Source of the DNA: Candidatus Uhrbacteria bacterium | GTDB taxonomy: Bacteria > Patescibacteriota > Patescibacteriia > UBA9934 > GWF2-40-263 | DNA: 34,625 nt | NCBI GenBank assembly: GCA_903843045.1 | Contig: CAIMOJ010000076.1 | Coordinates: 1-34,625 of the forward strand | Direction of reading: 5' to 3' | Made by a program: the position numbers and the translations under genes | Shown here: positions 28,132 to 34,625 of the stretch, piece after piece | Layout: every line of letters begins with the position of its first letter | Numbering within the stretch: position 1 is the first letter of the stretch | Notes under the pieces: generated by a model | Seen by the model: only the letters and a program-made list of their open reading frames with translations | What the model was told of the DNA's origin: nothing | The model's database searches: none

Positions 28132-28165
28132 AAAAGCCTGCCTGAGATTCTCAGGCAGGCTTTTT
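28132..28165. terminator. Bidirectional terminator between the convergent polymerase and DHH-family genes
   Basis: aaaagcctgcctgag-att-ctcaggcaggcttttt. Confidence 0.9.
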
Positions 28166-29284
28166 CGTGAGGCAGGCGACGATCTCCTTTTCGGCCTGGA
28201 CGATCGTTTTGTCGGGGAACGCGACGCGCACCTCCTCGCGGGTTCCCGTAGGCCTGAGCGCGGCGGTCAGCGCAAGAACGTCGGTCGGCCGCTCGGCGCG
28301 GATGATAGCCACGATCTCATGCGCGGCTGTCTCGTAGATCAGCGCGACGACCTTCGCGTCCGGCGTCGAGGCGATGAGCTCCTCGATCACGTCGGGCAGG
28401 TCGGCCTCCTCGGCGCCGGCATGGAGGAAGTCCTGCTGGGAGAGGAGCGTCCAGACGAACGACGACGCGGCGTCGACCTTGAGCCGGGCAAGCGCGCGGC
28501 CCCAGAGCCGGAGCGTCGGGACGGAGCGCGTGCGGTACAAATTGTGCACGATCGCCTCGCGCTTCGCGCCCTTCGCCACGAGCTTGCTCGCAGTCTGAAG
28601 CGTCTTCGGCGAGACATTCTTCGTCTTGAAGCTTTTCGTCTTCGAAATCATCCCGGTGAGCAGCGCGGTCACGACCTCCTCGTCGAGCAGGCCCGGCTCG
28701 ATCGCCTCCACGAGGTCGTGGACGACCTCGCTCACGGAGACCGCGGTGAGGTCGACGACGTTGAGCTGGCCGAAGTGCTCGTTCTCGGCGCGGTGGTCGA
28801 TATTCAAAATGGGCGTGCGATAGAAGAAGTCCGGATGGTCGGAGTACAGGTGCGCGCAGCTCTCGAGGTCGGCGGCGCCGAGGCAGACGATGAGGTCGTA
28901 GCGGTAGCCCGACGACGAGACGTTCAGGTCCTTCGCGTCCCAGAATCCTTTCTTCGGCGACAGGTGGATGATCAGCTTGTCGTCCTTCATCTCGTAGGTG
29001 AGCTCGTCGACCTTGGTTCGCGACGCGTCGATCTCAATGACGAACCGCCGCAGGTTCTCGAGAGCGGGGGAGACCTTCTCGTGGCCGGGGAGAAAATGGA
29101 GGTTCTTTGGGGTCGCGCCGTCGGCCGCCACGATGTCGGCCTTCTTGTCGAGCTTCTCAAGCACGCGCGCGAGGCCGATGGCGGAGGCGTACCCGTCCGC
29201 CCCGGCTGAGCGGGGAACGCAAATAAGCGGTCGACTCGACCGCTTGATCGCCTCCAAAATCTGTTGCGTTTCCCCAAGAGCCAT
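28151..29284 (-). CDS. DHH/DHHA1-family phosphoesterase-like protein (NrnA-like) with degenerate motifs
   Basis: 'NIDHRAENEHFGQLNVVDLTAVSVSEVVHDLVEAIEPGLLDEEVVTALLTGMISKTKSF' aligns by eye with the DHH motif III region; motif I region 'CVPRSAGADGYASAIGLARVLEKLDKKADIV'. Confidence 0.78.
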   Translation of the reverse strand: MALGETQQILEAIKRSSRPLICVPRSAGADGYASAIGLARVLEKLDKKADIVAADGATPKNLHFLPGHEKVSPALENLRRFVIEIDASRTKVDELTYEMKDDKLIIHLSPKKGFWDAKDLNVSSSGYRYDLIVCLGAADLESCAHLYSDHPDFFYRTPILNIDHRAENEHFGQLNVVDLTAVSVSEVVHDLVEAIEPGLLDEEVVTALLTGMISKTKSFKTKNVSPKTLQTASKLVAKGAKREAIVHNLYRTRSVPTLRLWGRALARLKVDAASSFVWTLLSQQDFLHAGAEEADLPDVIEELIASTPDAKVVALIYETAAHEIVAIIRAERPTDVLALTAALRPTGTREEVRVAFPDKTIVQAEKEIVACLTKKPA

Positions 29285-29367
29285 GCTTTTCTATGAAAAA
29301 AATGTGTCAATAACCCTCAACAAGCATGGGAAGGGGCCATAATACTTGGGGTTTGCGGGTGCGTCAA

Positions 29368-29499
29368 GGGCTGCTAATAACGTATGAGCTGCATATCTTA
29401 CAAATTGCTAGGGATTGCAACGAATGGTTCGGATGGAAAATATCCGTAGAAATATGTAGCAATTTGTAAGATATGCAGCTCATACGTTATTAGCAGCCC
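29368..29499. repeat. Long palindromic element E2: perfect 43-bp inverted arms (29368-29410 / 29457-29499), 46-nt centre
   Basis: gggctgctaataacgtatgagctgcatatcttacaaattgcta and exact reverse complement; inner box attgcaacgaat at 29414-29425 identical to E1, degenerate mirrored copy atttctacggat on the other strand. Confidence 0.92.
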
Positions 29500-29539
29500 C
29501 ATTGCCTCCGGCCATTTTTTCCCCTACACTGCCTACATT

Positions 29540-32209
29540 ATGGCAAAATCCGAAATCCCCAAGGCATACGATGCGACAAACTACGAGGACGGCATCTACG
29601 CCGCCTGGGAGGCGAGCGGCCTCTTTAACCCAGACAACCTGCCCGGCGACCGCCCCGAGGCGTTCTCCATCGTGCTTCCCCCTCCGAACGTGACCGGCAC
29701 CCTGCACATGGGGCACGCGGTGATGCTTGCGATCGAAGACATCATGGTGCGCTTCGCGAGGATGCGTGGCAAGAAGGCCCTGTGGATACCTGGGACCGAC
29801 CACGCGGCGATCGCCACCTCCACGAAGGTGGAGAACATCCTGTTCAAGACGGAAGGGAAGACGCGCCACGACGTCGGACGCGAGGATTTTTTGCGACGCG
29901 TGGAGAAGTTCGCGCAGGACAGCCATGACACCATCGTGAACCAGGCCAAGAAGATGGGCGCGTCGCTCGACTGGAGCCGCGAGGCGTACACACTCGACGC
30001 GAAGCGGAACCACGCGGTGAACGTCGCGTTCAAGAGGATGTACGACGACGGTCTCATCTACCGCGGCCACCGCGTCATCAACTGGGACCCGGTCGGTCAG
30101 ACGACGATCTCCGACATCGAGATCGTGTACAAGGAGGTGGAGGCGACGCTGTACACGTTCCGGTACGCGAAGGATTTCCCGATCGCGATCTCCACGACGC
30201 GCCCCGAGACGAAGGTGGGCGACACGGCGGTGGCGGTGCATCCGGACGACGAGCGGTATGCGGCGTTCATCGGGAAGACGTTTGAGAACATCCCGTTCGC
30301 AGGGACGACGATCTCGATAAAAGTCGTCGCGGACAAGGAGGTCGACCCGACGTTCGGTACGGGCGCGCTTGGCGTGACTCCGGCGCACAGCCTCATCGAC
30401 GCGGACATCGCGGCGCGGCATGGGCTGGCGATGAAGCAGGTGATCGGCGCGGACGGCCGCATGACGGTCGACGCGGGAACGCTCGTCGCGGGACAGACGA
30501 CGAAGGAAGCGCGCGGGTCCGTCGCGGCATGGCTTCGCGAGCAGGGACTGATTGAGAGGGAAGAGAAGACGATGCAGAACCTCGCGACCGCCGAGCGCTC
30601 GGGCGGCACCGTCGAGCCGATCCCGATGCTGCAGTGGTTCATGGCCGTCCGCAAGGAGTTCGAGCGCAACGGAAAGACCGTCACGATGTGCTCGATGATG
30701 CGCGACGCGGTCGAGTCGGGGAAGACGAAGATCGTCCCGGAGCGTTCAGAAAAGACTTTTTTTCAGTGGGCTGACAATCTCCGCGACTGGAACATCAGCC
30801 GCCAGCTTTGGTATGGACACCGCGTCCCGGTGTGGTATCGAAACGACGAGACGTTCGTCGGAATCGAGGCTCCGGAAGGCGACGGATGGACGCAGGACCC
30901 GGATACGCTGGATACCTGGTTTTCCGCGGGAATGTGGACGTTTACCACGCTTGGCTGGCCCGAGAAGACCGCCGACCTCGCGACGTATCATCCGACGTCG
31001 ATCCTCGAGACCGGATACGACATCCTGTTCTTCTGGGTCGTCCGCATGATGCTCATGACCACGTACCTGATGGACGAGGTCCCGTTCAAGCTCGTCTATC
31101 TCCACGGCCTCGTCCGCGACGAGCAGGGACGCAAGATGTCCAAGTCGCTCGACAACATCATCAACCCGCTCGACATGATCGCCAAGTACGGCGCCGACGC
31201 GACGCGTCTTTCGCTTGTGATCGGATCGACTCCGGGGAACGACTCGAAATTGTCCGAGGAGAAGGTCGCGGGATATCGCAATTTTACGAACAAACTGTGG
31301 AACATCTCACGGTTCATTCTGTCGTCCGTCGACGACAACCACGTTCCCCCTCCTGATAGGCAGGAGGGGACAGGGGTGGTCGTCGCGTCGACTCTCGCCG
31401 ACCGCTGGATCCTCTCTCGCCTCGATGCGGTCGTCGCCTCCGTCACGCGCAAGCTCGAGGCGAACGAGCTCTCCGCCGCGGGCGAGGAACTGCGGGACTT
31501 TACGTGGAACGACTTCGCGGACTGGTATCTTGAGATCGCGAAGGTGCAAAAGGGTTCGGAGGTTGAGAGGGACGAAGGTTCGAAGGGGACTGATGCGATT
31601 TTGATGACCGTCCTCGAGACTCTGATGAAGCTCTGGCACCCGTTCATGCCGTTCGTGACTGAGCAGATCTGGTCGTCGTTCAAGGGAACGACGCTCATGG
31701 TCGAGGCGTGGCCGACCGTCGCAGGGAACTGCGACGAGTCCGTCGAGCGAGACTTCGATCTCGTCCGTGACGTGACCACCGCGATCCGAACGATCCGTTC
31801 CGAGCGCCGCGTCGAGCCGAAGGCCGAGATTACCGCGTCGCTCGGCGTCGCGGACCGTCGCGAGCTTCTCGTCGACCAGGCGTCGGTCATCTCCCAGCTC
31901 GCGCGCCTCTCCAGTCTCTCGTTTGACGGCGCATTACCGGACGCCGGAATTCCGATCGTAAACGTCCAGGTCGCATCGATCCTCGTGTCCGTGGAGACTC
32001 CCGGGACGACGGTCGATCCTGAGAAGGAAAAAGCCCGTCTCGAAGCGGAGCGCGATCAGCTCGATGCCTACGTCGCGTCGACCGACGCCAAGCTCGCGAA
32101 TGCCGAGTTCGCGTCGAAGGCTCCCGAGAAAGTCGTCGCGGGAATGCGCGCCAAGCGCGACGAGGCGAAGGCGAAGCTCGACGCGATCCTGACTCAGCTC
32201 TCGTCCTAA
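29540..32209 (+). CDS. valS: Valyl-tRNA synthetase
   Basis: 889 aa; 'PPPNVTGTLHMGHAVMLAIEDIMVRFARMRGKKALWIPGTDHAAIAT', 'QWFMAVRKEF', 'GRKMSKSLDNIINPLDMIAKYGADATR', C-terminal coiled coil. Confidence 0.97.
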   Translation: MAKSEIPKAYDATNYEDGIYAAWEASGLFNPDNLPGDRPEAFSIVLPPPNVTGTLHMGHAVMLAIEDIMVRFARMRGKKALWIPGTDHAAIATSTKVENILFKTEGKTRHDVGREDFLRRVEKFAQDSHDTIVNQAKKMGASLDWSREAYTLDAKRNHAVNVAFKRMYDDGLIYRGHRVINWDPVGQTTISDIEIVYKEVEATLYTFRYAKDFPIAISTTRPETKVGDTAVAVHPDDERYAAFIGKTFENIPFAGTTISIKVVADKEVDPTFGTGALGVTPAHSLIDADIAARHGLAMKQVIGADGRMTVDAGTLVAGQTTKEARGSVAAWLREQGLIEREEKTMQNLATAERSGGTVEPIPMLQWFMAVRKEFERNGKTVTMCSMMRDAVESGKTKIVPERSEKTFFQWADNLRDWNISRQLWYGHRVPVWYRNDETFVGIEAPEGDGWTQDPDTLDTWFSAGMWTFTTLGWPEKTADLATYHPTSILETGYDILFFWVVRMMLMTTYLMDEVPFKLVYLHGLVRDEQGRKMSKSLDNIINPLDMIAKYGADATRLSLVIGSTPGNDSKLSEEKVAGYRNFTNKLWNISRFILSSVDDNHVPPPDRQEGTGVVVASTLADRWILSRLDAVVASVTRKLEANELSAAGEELRDFTWNDFADWYLEIAKVQKGSEVERDEGSKGTDAILMTVLETLMKLWHPFMPFVTEQIWSSFKGTTLMVEAWPTVAGNCDESVERDFDLVRDVTTAIRTIRSERRVEPKAEITASLGVADRRELLVDQASVISQLARLSSLSFDGALPDAGIPIVNVQVASILVSVETPGTTVDPEKEKARLEAERDQLDAYVASTDAKLANAEFASKAPEKVVAGMRAKRDEAKAKLDAILTQLSS
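31342..31382 (-). repeat. C-rich palindromic repeat R1-a embedded in valS
   Basis: Reverse complement cgaccacccctgtcccctcctgcctatcaggagggggaacg matches 32215-32255 at nearly every position; encodes in frame HVPPPDRQEGTGVV. Confidence 0.9.
31549..31590 (+). repeat. GGTTCGAAGG-type repeat R2-a embedded in valS
   Basis: aaaagggttcggaggttgagagggacgaaggttcgaaggggac; shares cgaaggttcgaaggg with argS 33663-33708; encodes KGSEVERDEGSKG. Confidence 0.7.
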
Positions 32210-32214
32210 CGCGA

Positions 32215-32255
32215 CGACCACCCCTGACCCCTCCTGCCTATCAGGAGGGGAAACG
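32215..32255 (+). repeat. C-rich palindromic repeat R1-b between valS and argS
   Basis: cgaccacccctgacccctcctgcctatcaggaggggaaacg; internal hairpin cccctcctg-cctat-caggagggg. Confidence 0.9.
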
Positions 32256-32264
32256 TATGAACAT

Positions 32265-33974
32265 ATGACGACGTTGCAACAAGCCAAACAACTGATCCTC
32301 ACCGAGCTCAAGAAAGCCGTCGGCAAGGAATATACGCCGAGCGTCGACGATCTCTCCTACCCGCCGGACGCGAAGCTGGGCGACCTTTCGTTCGCCTGCT
32401 TTTCGTTGGCGAAGGGACTGAAGCGCAACCCCGTCGAGATCGCGACCGAGATCGCGGCGAAGATCGGACCGAAGGGGTTCATCCGGGCGATCGCGTCGGC
32501 CGGGCCGTACGTGAACTTCTCGCTCGACGACGCGGCGTTCTGCGGCGCGGTCGTGGCGGAGGTCGCGGCGGAAAAGAAGGCGTACGGCACGAGCGAGGTC
32601 GGGGCGAAGAAGCGGATCATGGTGGAGTATGCCAACCTGAACACGCACAAGGACGTGCACATCGGTCACCTGCGCAATATGCTGGTGGGCCAGACGGTCA
32701 TCGATGTCCTTCGGGTGAACGGGTACGACGTCATTCCGACCTCGTACATCAACGACCTCGGCGCAAACGTCGCGCTGTGCGTCTGGGCGGTGAAGAACCT
32801 CGCGCACGGGGCTATCCCCGAAGGCGAGGAGCGGATCTCCTTTTTGCAGAGGATGTACGTGGAGGCGACCGCGCTCAGCAAGGCGGACGAGAAGGTCCAC
32901 GCGGAAGTCTCTCAGGTGCAGCGCGACCTTGAGGCGGGGAAGGGACCGATGCTGTCTACGTGGAAGAAGACGCACGCCTGGTCGGTCAAATACCTGAAGG
33001 CCGTCTTCAAGGAGTTCAACTTGCCGATCGACGTCTGGTACTTTGAGAGCGACCTGATCAAGGACACGAAGCGCACGATCGAGGATCTCATCGCTCGCGG
33101 AATCGTTACCTCGAGCCAGGGCGCGTGGATCGTCGATCTCGAGGAGGAGAAACTCGGGGCGAATCTGCTCGTGAAGACGGACGGCACGTTCCTGTACAAC
33201 GCGAAGGACATCGCGCTGGCCATGAAAAAGGAGGAGGACCACCATCCGATGCGATCGATCTATGTGATCGACGCGCGCCAGTCGCTTCTGATGCAGCAGC
33301 TGTTTGCGACGCTCAAACGCATGGGCTTCACCAAGGATCTCCAACATCTTTCCTACGAGTTCGTCACGCTCAAAGAGGGCGCCATGTCGAGCCGGACGGG
33401 AAACATCGTTCGCTGGGAGCCGTTCCGTGACGAGATGTTCAAGATCGCGACGGAAGAAACGGCAAGGCGCCATGCGGACTGGGACGCGAAGAAGGTCGCG
33501 AAGGTCGCTCGGGCCGTCGCGTTCTCGGCGATCCGGTTCGGGATGCTCAAGCAGGACCTCGACAAGAAGATCACCTTCGACATGGCGGAGGCGATGAGCT
33601 TCGAGGGGTTTACCGGGCCGTACCTGATGTATTCGTTCGCGAGGATGAGGAGCATTCTGAAGAAAGGGTCGAAGGGGCGGAGGGTCGAAGGTTCGAAGGG
33701 CCGCGAGTGGGTTCCGGCGGAGCATGCGTTGGTCCTGGCGCTGGCGAAGTATCCGGAGGTTGTGTTTGCCGCGGGGCAGACGCTGCGGATCTCGACGGTG
33801 TCGCAGTACCTGTTCGATCTGTGCCAGGCGTTCTCGACCTTTTATGAGAACGCGCCGGTGATTTCCGCCGAGCCCGACGTGCAGGCGTCGCGACTGGCGA
33901 TCGTCGAGGCGGCCGCGCAGACGCTTAAGAACGGCCTCGCGCTGCTTGGGATCGAGACGGTCGATGAGATGTAA
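32265..33974 (+). CDS. argS: Arginyl-tRNA synthetase
   Basis: 569 aa; 'MVEYANLNTHKDVHIGHLRNMLVGQTVIDVLRVNGYDV', 'LSYEFVTLKEGAMSSRTGNIV', DALR-type C-terminus. Confidence 0.96.
   Translation: MTTLQQAKQLILTELKKAVGKEYTPSVDDLSYPPDAKLGDLSFACFSLAKGLKRNPVEIATEIAAKIGPKGFIRAIASAGPYVNFSLDDAAFCGAVVAEVAAEKKAYGTSEVGAKKRIMVEYANLNTHKDVHIGHLRNMLVGQTVIDVLRVNGYDVIPTSYINDLGANVALCVWAVKNLAHGAIPEGEERISFLQRMYVEATALSKADEKVHAEVSQVQRDLEAGKGPMLSTWKKTHAWSVKYLKAVFKEFNLPIDVWYFESDLIKDTKRTIEDLIARGIVTSSQGAWIVDLEEEKLGANLLVKTDGTFLYNAKDIALAMKKEEDHHPMRSIYVIDARQSLLMQQLFATLKRMGFTKDLQHLSYEFVTLKEGAMSSRTGNIVRWEPFRDEMFKIATEETARRHADWDAKKVAKVARAVAFSAIRFGMLKQDLDKKITFDMAEAMSFEGFTGPYLMYSFARMRSILKKGSKGRRVEGSKGREWVPAEHALVLALAKYPEVVFAAGQTLRISTVSQYLFDLCQAFSTFYENAPVISAEPDVQASRLAIVEAAAQTLKNGLALLGIETVDEM
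33663..33708 (+). repeat. GGTTCGAAGG-type repeat R2-b embedded in argS
   Basis: gaaagggtcgaaggggcggagggtcgaaggttcgaagggccgcgag; encodes KGSKGRRVEGSKGRE. Confidence 0.7.
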
Positions 33975-33990
33975 ATCGAATCGCGTAACG

Positions 33991-34022
33991 AAAAAGAGCG
34001 CCTATTCGGCGCTCTTCGTTTT
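33991..34022. terminator. Bidirectional terminator between argS and the convergent membrane protein gene
   Basis: aagagcgcc-tattc-ggcgctctt with A/T tracts on both sides. Confidence 0.85.
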
Positions 34023-34622
34023 GATCAGGTGCATGCGGAGCTGGATGAGGCCGAGCGCCATCAGGAAGTAGGCGGCGAGATAGACGAGGTCGCCATACCC
34101 GCTCACTCCCCAGGTGCCGTTTGCCGCCTGGTAGAGGAAGTTGTAGTCGGCGAGGTACTGGACCGCGAGGGCGGCGAGGATGAACAGCACCTTGTTCTTC
34201 ATCACTCCGCCGAGCGTCTTGCGCGACAGCACGTAGGCGAGCAGCGCGACGGAGACGTAGAATGCCTGGCCGAGCGGATAGCCGAAGTCGAGGAACGTCT
34301 TGAGCGGCGCGGACCAGTCGAATTCGTATCCGACGAGGAAGTTGTAGTAGGAAAGGCCGAGTATGACGACCGGGATGATCGTGTACTGGATCTGGCCGAC
34401 GAAGGACTTCAGCGAAAGCTTGATTCCGGACGCCTTCGCCAACATCAGGATGCCGTACGCGTACAGCGGGATGCTGCCGAAGTAGCCGAGGTCGGCAAGC
34501 GACGGATAGGGCATCTCGACGCCCGCGAACAGGTTGTAGTAGCTGAACACGCTTTGTCCGAGTACCTGGAACAGCAGTCCCGCGGCAAGCGCTCCGATCG
34601 CGCGGCCCATGACGCTTCTCAT
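34002..34622 (-). CDS. Polytopic membrane protein, about 6-7 TM, probably N-terminally truncated by the window edge
   Basis: 206 aa in window; 'YPSLADLGYFGSIPLYAYGILMLAKA' and several further TM helices; function unknown. Confidence 0.6.
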   Translation of the reverse strand: MRSVMGRAIGALAAGLLFQVLGQSVFSYYNLFAGVEMPYPSLADLGYFGSIPLYAYGILMLAKASGIKLSLKSFVGQIQYTIIPVVILGLSYYNFLVGYEFDWSAPLKTFLDFGYPLGQAFYVSVALLAYVLSRKTLGGVMKNKVLFILAALAVQYLADYNFLYQAANGTWGVSGYGDLVYLAAYFLMALGLIQLRMHLIKTKSAE

Positions 34623-34625
34623 CCC

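Noticed and set aside
32241-33725. 494-aa antisense ORF over argS
   Set aside because: Shadow frame of a clear ArgRS gene.

Overview
The window is GC-rich chromosomal DNA. Its gene content looks like Candidate Phyla Radiation (Patescibacteria): VirB2-like membrane protein, many signal-anchored or secreted surface proteins, and small compact genes. I assign the lineage by inference only. Housekeeping genes include uvrA, secG, rplS, gmk, an rluD-type pseudouridine synthase, valS, argS and three tRNAs (Leu-CAG, Ile-UAU, Val-GAC). A surface/exoprotein island at about 16.4-28.1 kb holds two cohesin-like proteins flanking a dockerin protein, an 1890-aa repeat adhesin, a small membrane protein and a Wzy/O-antigen-ligase-like polymerase with TPRs. 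The most unusual signal is a family of AT-rich palindromic elements. Two are complete (2044-2209 and 29368-29499), each with perfect 41-43 bp inverted arms whose sequences differ between elements. Both share the outer box GGYTGCKAATAACGWAT and an inner box ATTGCAACGAAT at fixed spacing. A solo half-element with the same boxes and spacing lies in frame inside the cohesin-like gene at about 19.21-19.28 kb. Two other short repeat families also occur inside coding sequence (valS, argS), similar in concept to Rickettsia palindromic elements. A pair of near-identical 33-37 nt palindromes precedes an ORF6N-domain gene. No CRISPR array, prophage module or transposase was seen.
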